DNA of 64,000 nt from Qingrenia yutianensis (GTDB lineage: Bacteria > Bacillota > Clostridia > UMGS1810), in the NCBI RefSeq assembly GCF_014385105.1, contig NZ_JACRTE010000001.1:347475-411474 (forward strand). Reading direction: 5' to 3'. The notes under the pieces are model-generated. The model was not told the DNA's origin. It saw only the letters and a program-made list of their open reading frames with translations, and did not search any database. Below, piece by piece: positions 52,758-62,298 of this stretch (the first letter of the stretch is position 1; the number at the start of each line of letters is the position of its first letter). Position numbers and translations under genes: made by a program.

Positions 52758-53927
52758 TTACTGTATCTCCCCTGCTTTTTTAAGTGCAATTTTCGTAACG
52801 GCAGGCCCGAGAAGTTCGTATATAAACGTTGCACAGAGTACAATCGCGCGGATTGTCTGACCGTATTCGGGCACAACCGTCGTTGCGGCAAGCGACAGAC
52901 CTATTGCAACGCCTGCCTGGGGCAAAAGCGCATAACCGAGATATTTTTTGATTTTTTTGTCGCACTTGCATATTGCCGCACCCGCATATGTGCCCAAAAC
53001 CTTTCCGACAACGCGGAACACAACGTATATAACACCCACAATGCCGAGAGTCGGCAGAACCGAAAGTTCAAGCGCCGCGCCCGATGCGACGAAAAACAGC
53101 ATAAATATCGGCGGTGTCACCGCGTCGACAACTTTCATAACAGGGAGCGACTGTTTGGAAAAATTGACAAACACCGCGCCCAGCGCCATACAAAGAAGGA
53201 GCGACGAAATGCCGAGCACATCGGCAATTCCGATACCTGCAAATACAAAGCCGACCGCAAGCGAGAGCCTGTTTCCGTCCTTTTTGAAAAAGCGCACAAA
53301 ATATGTCAAAAGCATACCCAAAACAGCACCGATACCCAGCGCACCGATAATTTCAACAATCGGCGAAAAAATCATACTCACAACCGACACATTCGCAGTG
53401 GAATTGAGCATTCCGGCAACCGCAACGGCAATTCCGAAAAGCATAAGCGCCACCGCGTCGTCGAGAGCAACAACCGACAAAAGTGTTTCGGTAACAGGCC
53501 CCTTCGCCTTATACTGGCGGATAACCATAATGGTTGCCGCGGGTGCTGTTGCCGCCGCGATTGAGCTTAAAACAATCGAAAACGGCAGATCGTTGCCGAA
53601 TGCAACCAGCACGGCGCACACCGCAACAACCGCACCGAGAGCCTCCAGCGCCGCAATGACGATAGGCGCCGCGCCCACTTTTTTAAAATACGACATTTTA
53701 AATTCGTTGCCTATCGAAAACGCGATAAAGCCGAGCGCAACCTCGCTGATTACCGCGATTGAATCGATTGTGTCTTTCGGAATTATTTTAAGCACGCTCG
53801 GTCCCAAAACAAGACCTGCAAGAAGGTATCCCGTAACGTTGGGAAGCTTGACAAGCTTTACCAGACGTCCGAACGCCATACCCGAAAAAATCATTATTGC
53901 AAGATAGCAAAGAACATTAAATTGCAT
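52758..53927 (-). CDS. CPA2-type cation:proton antiporter
   Basis: Membrane transporter of 389 residues with about 12 helices, similar to the KefB/NapA group of Na+/H+ or K+/H+ exchangers. GYLLAGLVLGPSVL at the first conserved helix pair and ATAPAATIMVIRQYKAKGP followed by ALDDAVALMLFG (the ion-binding Asp pair region) are typical. It lacks a C-terminal TrkA-N domain, so nucleotide control must come from elsewhere. The ATG at 53927 overlaps the preceding PII-like gene by 11 bases. Confidence 0.88.
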   Translation of the reverse strand: MQFNVLCYLAIMIFSGMAFGRLVKLVKLPNVTGYLLAGLVLGPSVLKIIPKDTIDSIAVISEVALGFIAFSIGNEFKMSYFKKVGAAPIVIAALEALGAVVAVCAVLVAFGNDLPFSIVLSSIAAATAPAATIMVIRQYKAKGPVTETLLSVVALDDAVALMLFGIAVAVAGMLNSTANVSVVSMIFSPIVEIIGALGIGAVLGMLLTYFVRFFKKDGNRLSLAVGFVFAGIGIADVLGISSLLLCMALGAVFVNFSKQSLPVMKVVDAVTPPIFMLFFVASGAALELSVLPTLGIVGVIYVVFRVVGKVLGTYAGAAICKCDKKIKKYLGYALLPQAGVAIGLSLAATTVVPEYGQTIRAIVLCATFIYELLGPAVTKIALKKAGEIQ

Positions 53928-54264
53928 TGTTTTTTTCAAATCCTTCCATATAAGTTACGTTGGTGCAGAACATTATTCCCGTGTCGGGATTGTTAAGTCC
54001 GCCCGTCGCGTCATTCACAATTTTTGAAACGAGCGGAATTTTTCCCTCGTCAATAACGGTAAGGATTGTTTTACTGCTTTCTCTGTCGGGGTCGAGAATT
54101 TGGCGCAAGGACGCGATAAACCTGAAATCCTCGTCGTCGCTCAAAGTATGCGCCATACCCGTGCTGTCCAAAATCGTTGCGCCGTTTATTCCGTTTTCGG
54201 CAAACGCGTGCAGAATTTCGTCCAGGCACTCCGTTTTATTTAATACAACAGTCAAAAGTACCAT
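53917..54264 (-). CDS. PII-like regulatory protein coupled to the antiporter
   Basis: A 115-residue protein of ferredoxin-like PII type: a beta strand VLLTVVLNKTECLDEIL, helix, GINGATILDSTGMA at the T-loop position, a second strand-helix repeat with TILTVIDEGKIPLVSKIV, and a final strand with DTGIMFCTNV. The GATILDSTGMA block is found in PII-like proteins encoded beside antiporters in other Clostridia. It probably senses a nucleotide and gates the antiporter, an inference from gene coupling. ATG 54264 has GGAGG. Confidence 0.72.
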   Translation of the reverse strand: MVLLTVVLNKTECLDEILHAFAENGINGATILDSTGMAHTLSDDEDFRFIASLRQILDPDRESSKTILTVIDEGKIPLVSKIVNDATGGLNNPDTGIMFCTNVTYMEGFEKNNAI

Positions 54265-54295
54265 AAAAATTACCTCCAAATAGATTTTCCATATA

Positions 54296-54324
54296 ATTAT
54301 ATACCTTTTTTCGCCAAATGTCCA
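54296..54324 (-). promoter_or_regulatory. Promoter of the PII-like/antiporter operon
   Basis: Minus-strand TGGACA, 17-base spacer, TATAAT, about 30 bases upstream of the PII-like gene start. Confidence 0.8.
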
Positions 54325-54364
54325 CTTATTTTTTACAATTTAAAAAATTTCTTCCTTATTACGC

Positions 54365-54394
54365 TTGACAACAAGATGTAGTACATTGTAAAAT
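54365..54394 (+). promoter_or_regulatory. Promoter of the topoisomerase operon
   Basis: TTGACA, 18-base spacer, TAAAAT, about 35 bases before the ATG at 54430. The spacer contains the palindrome TGTAGTACA. Confidence 0.7.
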
Positions 54395-54429
54395 ATAATA
54401 AGTAATATATGGTACAAGGTGGTAAAAAA

Positions 54430-56415
54430 ATGGCTAAAAGCAAAAATAACGATTATACAAACGAAAGTATATCGAAATTAAAAGGTGCTGACAGAGTGCG
54501 CCTTCGCCCTGCCGTTATTTTCGGATCGGACGGCTTGGACGGCTGTGAGCACGCCGTTTTTGAAATTCTCTCAAACTCCATAGACGAGGCAAGAGAAGGC
54601 TACGGAAATTTTATCGAAGTTAAAAAATATCTTGACAATTCAATAGAAGTTACCGACTACGGCAGAGGTATCCCCGTTGACTACAACCCGAAAGAGGGTA
54701 TGTTTAACTGGGAGCTTGTTTTCTGCGAGCTTTACGCAGGCGGTAAATATAAAACCAATTCGGGCGAAAACTACGAATACAGCCTCGGCACAAACGGACT
54801 CGGCGCGTGCGCAACGCAGTATTCATCGGAATATATGGACGTTACCGTTTACCGCGACGGATACAAATATGATTTGCATTTTGAAAAAGGCGTTAACATA
54901 GGCGGGCTTAAAAAAGAAGAATACAACTATAAGCACACGCGCACGCAGATCAGATGGCGTCCCGACCTTGAAGTTTTCACCGACATAAACATTCCCGAAG
55001 AATATTTTCACGATATTATGAAAAAACAGGCTATTGTAAACAAAGGCTTAAAGCTTGTTTTTAAATGCGAGAAAGAACCGAGAAAATTTGAGGAAACGGA
55101 ATATATTTACAACAACGGCATTGTCGATTATGTAAACGAAATTGCTGCCGGAGAAGCATTCACCGATGTGAAATATCTTGAATGTGAGCGCAGAGGACGC
55201 GACCGCGCCGACAGAGATGACTACAACGTTAAAATGTCGTTTGCATTCTGTTTTTCAAACAAAACAAATCTTTTGGAATATTATCACAATTCAAGCTTTC
55301 TCGAACACGGCGGTTCGCCCGACAAAGCGGTGTCAAACGCGTTTTTGTATGCGGTGGACAAGTATCTTAAACAAAATTCCAAATACAACAAAAACGAATC
55401 GAAAATTAACTTTAACGACGTAAAAGACTGCCTTATTCTGGTTTCAAACTCCCACTCCACCGTGACAAGCTATGCAAACCAAACGAAAAAGGCAATAAAC
55501 AACGCTTTTATCGCCGAGGCTATGACGGAATTTCTGCGTCACGAACTTGAAGTTTACTTTATAGAAAACAAGGTTGAGGCGGATAAAATCGCCGCGCAAG
55601 TGCTCATCAACAAAAGGAGCCGTGAACACGCGGAAAAAGCAAGGGTTAACATTGCGAAAAAATTGAGCGGAAATATAGACGTTACCAACCGTGTGCAAAA
55701 GTTTGTGGATTGCCGTACAAAAGATTTGTCGCGCCGTGAGCTTTATATCGTGGAGGGCGACTCGGCGCTCGGCTCGTGCAAGCTGGGCAGAGATTCCGAA
55801 TTTCAGGCTATTATGCCGGTGCGCGGTAAAATTTTAAACTGTCTTAAAGCTGACCTTGACAAAATATTCAAAAACGATATTATCGTTGACCTTTTGAAAG
55901 TTATGGGCTGCGGTGTTGAAATAAGCAGTAAAAATTCAAAAAACGTATCGGAATTTGACATAAATAATTTAAGATGGAACAAAATAATAATCTGCACCGA
56001 TGCCGACGTTGACGGCTTTCAGATACGAACGCTTATTCTTGCGATGCTAAAACGCTTAACTCCCACTCTCATAACCGAGGGCAAGGTTTACATTGCGGAA
56101 TCTCCGCTTTTTGAAATTACCGCAAAGAGCGGAACGTATTTTGCATACAGCGAAAAAGAGAAAAACGAAATCATCAAAAAAGCGGGCGAAAAAGCGTCAA
56201 TTCAGCGTTCGAAAGGTCTTGGCGAAAACGAACCCGAAATGATGTGGCAGACAACTATGAACCCCGAAACAAGACGTCTTATAAAGGTTTTGGATGACGA
56301 TAAAAACCTCACGGAAGAAGTGTTTGATATGCTTCTCGGCGATGATTTGCAGGGCAGAAAAAACTACATCACGACAAACGGTCACGAATACCTCGATATG
56401 CTTGATTTAAGCTGA
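54430..56415 (+). CDS. Divergent GyrB/ParE-like topoisomerase subunit
   Basis: ATPase subunit of a type IIA topoisomerase, 661 residues. The GHKL ATPase has EILSNSIDEAREG, DYGRGIPVDY and an unusual lid GTNGLGACA in place of the normal GGLHGVG. The transducer keeps the QTK loop (YANQTKKA). The TOPRIM domain shows EGDSALGSCK and DADVDGFQI, and the C-terminus RSKGLGENEPEMMW. It is too far from ordinary GyrB to be the housekeeping copy; it belongs to a separate clostridial gyrase/topo IV-like group. ATG 54430 follows AAGGTGG. Partner gene is 43 bases downstream. Confidence 0.88.
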   Translation: MAKSKNNDYTNESISKLKGADRVRLRPAVIFGSDGLDGCEHAVFEILSNSIDEAREGYGNFIEVKKYLDNSIEVTDYGRGIPVDYNPKEGMFNWELVFCELYAGGKYKTNSGENYEYSLGTNGLGACATQYSSEYMDVTVYRDGYKYDLHFEKGVNIGGLKKEEYNYKHTRTQIRWRPDLEVFTDINIPEEYFHDIMKKQAIVNKGLKLVFKCEKEPRKFEETEYIYNNGIVDYVNEIAAGEAFTDVKYLECERRGRDRADRDDYNVKMSFAFCFSNKTNLLEYYHNSSFLEHGGSPDKAVSNAFLYAVDKYLKQNSKYNKNESKINFNDVKDCLILVSNSHSTVTSYANQTKKAINNAFIAEAMTEFLRHELEVYFIENKVEADKIAAQVLINKRSREHAEKARVNIAKKLSGNIDVTNRVQKFVDCRTKDLSRRELYIVEGDSALGSCKLGRDSEFQAIMPVRGKILNCLKADLDKIFKNDIIVDLLKVMGCGVEISSKNSKNVSEFDINNLRWNKIIICTDADVDGFQIRTLILAMLKRLTPTLITEGKVYIAESPLFEITAKSGTYFAYSEKEKNEIIKKAGEKASIQRSKGLGENEPEMMWQTTMNPETRRLIKVLDDDKNLTEEVFDMLLGDDLQGRKNYITTNGHEYLDMLDLS

Positions 56416-56457
56416 TAAATCTCCGTTCAAATTATCACTTTGAAAGGACTGAAATTT

Positions 56458-58632
56458 TTGGAAAACAATACCGAACAGAAAATTACGCAAACTTTAAAAG
56501 AGAATTATATGCCGTATGCAATGAGCGTTATCATTTCGCGTGCAATACCCGAAATCGATGGTTTTAAGCCGTCGCACCGAAAGCTTTTGTATACAATGTA
56601 TAAAATGGGACTTATAAACGGCAAGCAGAGAAAGTCGGCGAATATCGTCGGCGAAACGATGAAACTCAATCCGCACGGCGATATGGCTATATACGAAACT
56701 ATGGTTCGTCTTACGCGCGGAAACGAGGCGCTTTTGCACCCGTTTGTAGACTCGAAAGGAAACTTTGCAAAGCAATATTCGCGCGATATGGCATTTGCCG
56801 CGTCGCGTTACACCGAAGTAAAGCTTGAAGAAATATGCAAAGAGGTTTTCGGCGACATTGACAAAAACACCGTCGATTTTGTAAGCAACTACGACGGCAC
56901 TATGACCGAGCCTACTCTGCTCCCCGTTGCGTTTCCGAACATTCTTGTAAACCCAAACCAGGGCATTGCGGTAGGTATGGCAAGCTGTATACCGAGTTTT
57001 AATTTAAAAGAGGTTTGCGACACAACAATCGCATATCTTAAGAATCCGAACTGCGATATTTCAAAAACGCTTACAGCGCCCGACTTTTCAACAGGCGGTG
57101 AACTTATTTTAGACCGCACCGCCCTTGACAACATTTACAAGACGGGCAGAGGAAGCGTTAAAGTCCGCGCAAAATACCGCTACGACAAGAAAAACTCGCT
57201 TATCGAAATTTACGAAATCCCCTACAGCACCACAAGCGAGGCGATTATCGACAAGATTATCGAACTTATAAAAGCAGGCAAAATTAAAGAAATCACCGAT
57301 CTGCGCGACGAAACCGACCTTAAGGGTCTTAAAATTACAATCGACATCAAAAAGAGCGCAAAACCCGATATGCTTATGACAAAGTTATATAAGCTTACTC
57401 CGCTCGAAGATTCGTTCAGCTGCAATATGAACGTGCTTATCGGCACAACGCCTATGGTGCTTGGCATACGCGAAATTCTTATGCACTGGACAGAGTTCCG
57501 AATGAACTGCATAAAACGCAAACTCAACTATGATTTGAACAAAATCTCAACGCGTCTGCACCTCTTGGAGGGACTTAAAAAAATTCTGCTCGACATTGAC
57601 AAGGCGATTGCAATTATCCGCAACACCGAGCGCGACGACGATGTTGTTCCCAACCTTATGAAAGGTTTCGGAATTGACGAGGAGCAGGCGGACTTTATCG
57701 CGGAAATCAAACTGCGCAATCTCAACAAGCAATACATTTTGAACCGTTTGAACGATATTGACGATTTGAAAGCGGAGCTTGACAACATAAACAGAATTTT
57801 AGCCGACGATAAAGAGGTTAAAAAGCTTATAATCGAAGATTTAAAACGCATTTCAAAAAAATACGGCAAAGAGCGCAAAACAACCGTTGTGGAAAGCGGT
57901 GAAATTGCCGTTTATGAGGAGGAAAGCTTTATTGAAGATTACAATCTCAAAATTTTCCTCACAAACGACGGCTACCTAAAAAAAATATCAGCCGTTTCGT
58001 TGCGTTCAAGCTCGGTGCAAAAGCTTAAAGACGGCGATTTTATAGTGCTTGAACAGGAAACCACAAACAAAGCCGACCTTGTGCTTATCAGCAATATGTG
58101 CAATGCGTACAAGCTGAAGCTTCACGAGGTTGCCGACTGCAAGGCGAGCGACTGGGGACATTTCGCGCCCAACATTGCAAAAATGGAACAGGGCGAAAAA
58201 ATCGTGTTTGCCATTGCAACTGCCGATTACGCCGGCGATTTGCTCTACTTTTTTGAAAACGGAAAGGTTGCAAGGGTTAACCTTAAAAGCTATGAAACAA
58301 AAACCAACCGCAAAAAGCTTATCAACGCATACAGCAACAAATCAAAGCTTGTTACGGTTAAATACATTACCGACGACACCGATATGGTTATATACAGTTC
58401 AATCGACAAGGTTATGGTGTTCTCCACAACCTGCTTAACCCCCAAAACAACACGCGATACGCAGGGCGTTGCGGTGATGAATATGAAAAAGAAAAGCGTT
58501 GTCACAAAGGTTGATTTCGCGTCCGACGCAAAGCTTTCGGACATTGAATATTACAAAACAAAAAACGTCCCGGCAACGGGATATTACTTAAAAGACGAGG
58601 ACAATCCGAACACGCAGTTAAGCTTGTTTTAA
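56458..58632 (+). CDS. Divergent GyrA/ParC-like topoisomerase subunit
   Basis: DNA breakage subunit, 724 residues. The winged-helix active site is AASRYTEVKL with Tyr118 as nucleophile; SVIISRAIPEIDGFKPSHRK and KQYSRDMAF are nearby. The C-terminal half keeps weak beta-pinwheel repeats (YNLKIFLTNDGYLKKI, GKVARVNLKSY, DKVMVFSTTC) but no GyrA box is visible, so wrapping and negative supercoiling are doubtful; a decatenase role is more likely. TTG 56458 lies about 8 bases after AAAGGA; an earlier TTG at 56440 overlaps that site. Confidence 0.88.
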   Translation: MENNTEQKITQTLKENYMPYAMSVIISRAIPEIDGFKPSHRKLLYTMYKMGLINGKQRKSANIVGETMKLNPHGDMAIYETMVRLTRGNEALLHPFVDSKGNFAKQYSRDMAFAASRYTEVKLEEICKEVFGDIDKNTVDFVSNYDGTMTEPTLLPVAFPNILVNPNQGIAVGMASCIPSFNLKEVCDTTIAYLKNPNCDISKTLTAPDFSTGGELILDRTALDNIYKTGRGSVKVRAKYRYDKKNSLIEIYEIPYSTTSEAIIDKIIELIKAGKIKEITDLRDETDLKGLKITIDIKKSAKPDMLMTKLYKLTPLEDSFSCNMNVLIGTTPMVLGIREILMHWTEFRMNCIKRKLNYDLNKISTRLHLLEGLKKILLDIDKAIAIIRNTERDDDVVPNLMKGFGIDEEQADFIAEIKLRNLNKQYILNRLNDIDDLKAELDNINRILADDKEVKKLIIEDLKRISKKYGKERKTTVVESGEIAVYEEESFIEDYNLKIFLTNDGYLKKISAVSLRSSSVQKLKDGDFIVLEQETTNKADLVLISNMCNAYKLKLHEVADCKASDWGHFAPNIAKMEQGEKIVFAIATADYAGDLLYFFENGKVARVNLKSYETKTNRKKLINAYSNKSKLVTVKYITDDTDMVIYSSIDKVMVFSTTCLTPKTTRDTQGVAVMNMKKKSVVTKVDFASDAKLSDIEYYKTKNVPATGYYLKDEDNPNTQLSLF

Positions 58633-58656
58633 TAAAATTTTAAGGAGTGGCAGAAA

Positions 58657-60378
58657 ATGAAAAATAATTCTTATTATCCGATTGACGAAATAGCGTCGCT
58701 TAAGGATATGCTGGAAAACAGCGTAAAAAAATACGGTGACACAAACGCATTTTTGGTTAAAAAAGACAGAAAAAGTCCGTACGAAGGTGTAACATACAAA
58801 GAGTTTTACAAAGACGTTGAGGGGCTCGGCACTGCATTTTTGCGAATGGGGCTTTCCGGCAAAAAAATAGCGGTTATTGGTCAAAACCGCTATGAATGGG
58901 CGGTTACATACCTTGCAGCCGCTAACGGCGAAAGTATGATTGTGCCGATTGACAAAGAGCTTCCGTATGAGGACTGGGCTCATCTTCTCGATATTTCCGA
59001 TGTTACAACCGTTGTATATTCGGAAAAATTTGCCGAAAATATGGTGAAAGCGCGCGAAGAAAACAAAAAAATACGATTTTTGGTTAATATGGATTTGGAC
59101 GACAACACCGAACAGGAAATCAGCTTTAAAAAGCTTCTTGCGTCGGGCAAAATGATGGCAAACGAAGGCGACAAAAGTTTTGCAAACGTTAAAATCAATC
59201 CCGACGAGGCGAAAATTCTGCTTTTCACATCAGGAACAACCGCCATTTCAAAGGGCGTGCTTTTGTCACATAAAAACATATGCGCCGCGCTTATGGGAAT
59301 GTGCACAATGGCATATATCGGACCCGGCGACATATTTTTGTCAATTCTCCCTCTGCACCACACATACGAGTGCAACTGCGGATTTTTGGCACCGCTATAC
59401 CGCGGTTGTACCATTGCGCACTGCGACGGCTTAAAATACATTGCGAAAAACCTTGCCGAGAGCAAGGCAACGGTTATGCTCTGCGTTCCTGCGGTTATCG
59501 AGGCGATGTATAAAAGAATTTGGAGTGTGGCGAAGAAAAACGGCATTGACCAAAAGCTGAAAAAAGGAATAAAGCTTTCAAATTCGCTCCGAAAAGTTCA
59601 TATTGATATGAGAAGAAAAATTTTCAAACAAATTCACGACAATTTCGGCGGACACTTCAGAATGTTCGTTGTTGGTGCGGCGGCGCCCAATCCCGAAGTG
59701 TCAAAGGGACTCCGCGACTTCGGATTTTTGGTTATCCAGGGCTACGGAATTACCGAATGTTCCCCTATCGTTGCGCTTAACCGCGACACCAATTTCCGCG
59801 ACGACGCGGCAGGTCAGGCTATGCCGAACATTGCCATTGACGTTGTGGACAAAAACAGCGAGGGTATCGGCGAAATTGTGTGCAAAGGCCCGAACGTTAT
59901 GCTGGGATATTATCAGAACAAAGAAGCAACCGACGAGGTTATTGTTGACGGCTGGTTCCACACAGGCGATTTAGGATATATCGATGACGAAGGTTTTTGC
60001 CATATTACAGGCAGAAAGAAAAGCGTTATCGTAACGCAGAACGGCAAAAACATCTTCCCCGAGGAGCTTGAAATTTTCCTCAACGAAAACGAGTATATTT
60101 TGGAAAGTATGGTTTACGGCGAATATAATCCCGAGGACGGCGAAACCTATCTTTGCGCGCTGATTGTTCCGAAATTTGACGAAATCAAATCTGATTTCGG
60201 CGACGATGTGTCGGACGAAAAAATCCGCTCGCTTATGGAGGACGCGGTTAAGACGGTTAACAAACGAAATCCGCTCTACAAATATATAAGAAAATTTGAA
60301 ATCCGCGACAAAGAGCTTACCAAAACCACAACGGGCAAAATCAAACGTTATCTTGAAATGCCCAAAAAGGAAAAATAA
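58657..60378 (+). CDS. Long-chain fatty acid--CoA ligase-like AMP-forming synthetase
   Basis: Adenylate-forming enzyme of 573 residues. The P-loop is LLFTSGTTAISKGVLLSH; YGITECSPIVA, GWFHTGDLGYID and TTTGKIKRY, with the catalytic Lys, follow in order. The N-terminal part and length fit bacterial FadD-like enzymes, which activate fatty acids to acyl-CoA. Substrate not determined. ATG 58657 has AAGGAG. Confidence 0.9.
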   Translation: MKNNSYYPIDEIASLKDMLENSVKKYGDTNAFLVKKDRKSPYEGVTYKEFYKDVEGLGTAFLRMGLSGKKIAVIGQNRYEWAVTYLAAANGESMIVPIDKELPYEDWAHLLDISDVTTVVYSEKFAENMVKAREENKKIRFLVNMDLDDNTEQEISFKKLLASGKMMANEGDKSFANVKINPDEAKILLFTSGTTAISKGVLLSHKNICAALMGMCTMAYIGPGDIFLSILPLHHTYECNCGFLAPLYRGCTIAHCDGLKYIAKNLAESKATVMLCVPAVIEAMYKRIWSVAKKNGIDQKLKKGIKLSNSLRKVHIDMRRKIFKQIHDNFGGHFRMFVVGAAAPNPEVSKGLRDFGFLVIQGYGITECSPIVALNRDTNFRDDAAGQAMPNIAIDVVDKNSEGIGEIVCKGPNVMLGYYQNKEATDEVIVDGWFHTGDLGYIDDEGFCHITGRKKSVIVTQNGKNIFPEELEIFLNENEYILESMVYGEYNPEDGETYLCALIVPKFDEIKSDFGDDVSDEKIRSLMEDAVKTVNKRNPLYKYIRKFEIRDKELTKTTTGKIKRYLEMPKKEK

Positions 60379-60379
60379 T

Positions 60380-61198
60380 ATGAACGCAAAAGAAAAACTG
60401 GAAATATGCTTTGAAAATCTTCGCAAAATCACCGAATTTAAGCCCGAAACGGCAATCGTTCTCGGCACGGGACTGGGCAGTTTTGCAGACCAAATCGAAA
60501 CGCTTGAAACAGTTGAATACAAAGACCTTGAACATTTTCCTATTTCCACCGTCCAAGGCCATAACGGACGTTTTATTTTCGGAAAATACAAGGGCAAAAA
60601 TGTTGCAGTTATGCAAGGCAGAGTGCATTATTACGAGGGATATGACATTGCCGACACCGTTCTCGGCGTGCGCCTTTTGTCGCTTTGCGGTGCGAAAAAT
60701 CTCATTCTCACAAACGCCGCCGGCGGTATAAACGAGAGTTTTTCAAAAGGCTGTCTTATGGCGCTGACCGACCATATTTCATCGTTTGTCCCCTCGCCTT
60801 TGCGCGGTGAAAATATAGATTTTCTCGGCGAAAGATTTCCCGATATGTCCGAGGTTTACGACAAAGATTTGCTTAAAACCGCAAAAAATGCAGCGAGCGA
60901 AAACGGCATAAAACTCAATTTCGGCACATATCTCCAGGCGCCCGGGCCGAATTACGAAACGCCTGCCGAAATAAAAATGTATAAACTTCTCGGCGCGGAT
61001 GCGGTCGGAATGAGCACAGCGTGCGAGGCTATGGCGGCAAAGCACGCAGGTATGAAAATTCTCGGCATCAGCTGTATTACCAATATGGCTGCGGGACTGG
61101 GCGAAAAAACACTTTCACATACCGACGTTCAGCAAACCGCAAAAAAGATTTCAAGCGATTTTACACTTCTTTTGCGCGGAGTGCTTGAAAAAATATGA
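60380..61198 (+). CDS. Purine nucleoside phosphorylase
   Basis: Trimeric-type (PNP/MTAP family II) phosphorylase for inosine and guanosine, 272 residues. VLGTGLGSFAD, the HNGRFIFGKY loop, MQGRVHYYEGYD, LTNAAGGI, GPNYETPAEI and GMSTACEAMAAKHAG are conserved. ATG 60380 follows AAAAAGG and starts one base after the synthetase stop. Acts after adenosine deaminase in purine salvage. Confidence 0.94.
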   Translation: MNAKEKLEICFENLRKITEFKPETAIVLGTGLGSFADQIETLETVEYKDLEHFPISTVQGHNGRFIFGKYKGKNVAVMQGRVHYYEGYDIADTVLGVRLLSLCGAKNLILTNAAGGINESFSKGCLMALTDHISSFVPSPLRGENIDFLGERFPDMSEVYDKDLLKTAKNAASENGIKLNFGTYLQAPGPNYETPAEIKMYKLLGADAVGMSTACEAMAAKHAGMKILGISCITNMAAGLGEKTLSHTDVQQTAKKISSDFTLLLRGVLEKI

Positions 61199-61226
61199 AA
61201 TTTTACACATTGCATATAAAAAACTA

Positions 61227-61255
61227 TTGATTTTATTTTTAAAGTATGATAAAAT
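61227..61255 (+). promoter_or_regulatory. Promoter of fba
   Basis: TTGATT, 17-base spacer, TAAAAT, 36 bases upstream of the fba ATG. Confidence 0.82.
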
Positions 61256-61291
61256 ATTAACATAGTTAAATTTTATAAGGAGTGACACATT

Positions 61292-62227
61292 ATGCCATTA
61301 GTTACAACAAAAGAAATGTTCCGCAAAGCATACGAAGGCGGTTATGCTATCGGTGCATTCAATGTAAATAATATGGAAATTATCCAGGGTATCACAGAGG
61401 CCGGCAAAGAGGTTAACGCACCTCTTATCCTTCAGGTTTCGTCGGGCGCAAGAAAATATGCAAATCATACTTATCTTGTTAAACTCGTTGAGGCGGCGGT
61501 TGAAGAAACAAATCTTCCCATCGCTCTCCACCTCGACCACGGCGACAGCTTTGAACTTTGCAAAGCCTGCATAGACGGCGGTTTTACCTCTGTTATGATT
61601 GACGGTTCAAAACACCCGTATGAAGAAAATATTGCTCTTACAAAAAAAGTTGTTGAATACGCTCACGCTCACGGCGTTGTTGTTGAGGGCGAGCTTGGTC
61701 AGCTTGCAGGTATTGAGGACGATGTTAACGTTTCGGACGAAGATGCATCTTTCACAAAACCCGAACAGGTTTACGATTTTGCCACACGCACAGGCGTTGA
61801 CTCGCTTGCTATCGCAATCGGCACAAGCCACGGTGCATACAAATTCAAACCCGGTCAGAAACCCCAGCTCCGTTTTGACATTCTCGCGGAAATTGAGAAA
61901 AATCTCCCCAACTTCCCGATTGTTCTTCACGGCGCAAGCAGTGTAATCCCCGAATACGTTAAAATGATTAACGAAAACGGCGGTAAAATGCCCGACGCTA
62001 TCGGCATCCCCGAAGATATGCTCCGTCAGGCGGCAAGAAGCGCGGTTTGCAAAATCAATATCGACTCCGATATCAGACTTGCAGTAACCGGTACAATCAG
62101 AAAATACTTTAACGACAACCCCTCGCACTTCGACCCCAGACAGTACCTCGGACCTGCGAGAGAAGCGGTTAAAGATATGGTTAAGCACAAAATCCTCAAC
62201 GTTTTGGGCTGTGACAACAAAGCATAA
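61292..62227 (+). CDS. fba: Class II fructose-1,6-bisphosphate aldolase
   Basis: Zinc-dependent aldolase of glycolysis, 311 residues. ALHLDHGD, VEGELGQLAG, IGTSHGAYK, LHGASSVI and KINIDSDIR supply the metal ligands and the phosphate-binding residues. ATG 61292 follows AAGGAG. Its codon use is more regular than that of its neighbours (many CTC and ATC codons), as expected for an abundant enzyme. Confidence 0.97.
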   Translation: MPLVTTKEMFRKAYEGGYAIGAFNVNNMEIIQGITEAGKEVNAPLILQVSSGARKYANHTYLVKLVEAAVEETNLPIALHLDHGDSFELCKACIDGGFTSVMIDGSKHPYEENIALTKKVVEYAHAHGVVVEGELGQLAGIEDDVNVSDEDASFTKPEQVYDFATRTGVDSLAIAIGTSHGAYKFKPGQKPQLRFDILAEIEKNLPNFPIVLHGASSVIPEYVKMINENGGKMPDAIGIPEDMLRQAARSAVCKINIDSDIRLAVTGTIRKYFNDNPSHFDPRQYLGPAREAVKDMVKHKILNVLGCDNKA

Positions 62228-62247
62228 TCAATATTGTCAAAAACATA

Positions 62248-62279
62248 AAGCCTTTGCAGACTTAATCTGCAAAGGCTTT
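62248..62279. terminator. Terminator of fba
   Basis: A perfect 14-bp stem (AAAGCCTTTGCAGA/TCTGCAAAGGCTTT) with a 4-base loop and T run; it can also end the converging gene. Confidence 0.93.
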
Positions 62280-62298
62280 TTTAGTTATAGGTTAAAAA

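Noticed and set aside
52728..53564. 278-codon plus-strand frame opposite the antiporter
   Set aside because: Extremely Arg/His/Asn-rich product caused by antisense of hydrophobic codons; no start site.
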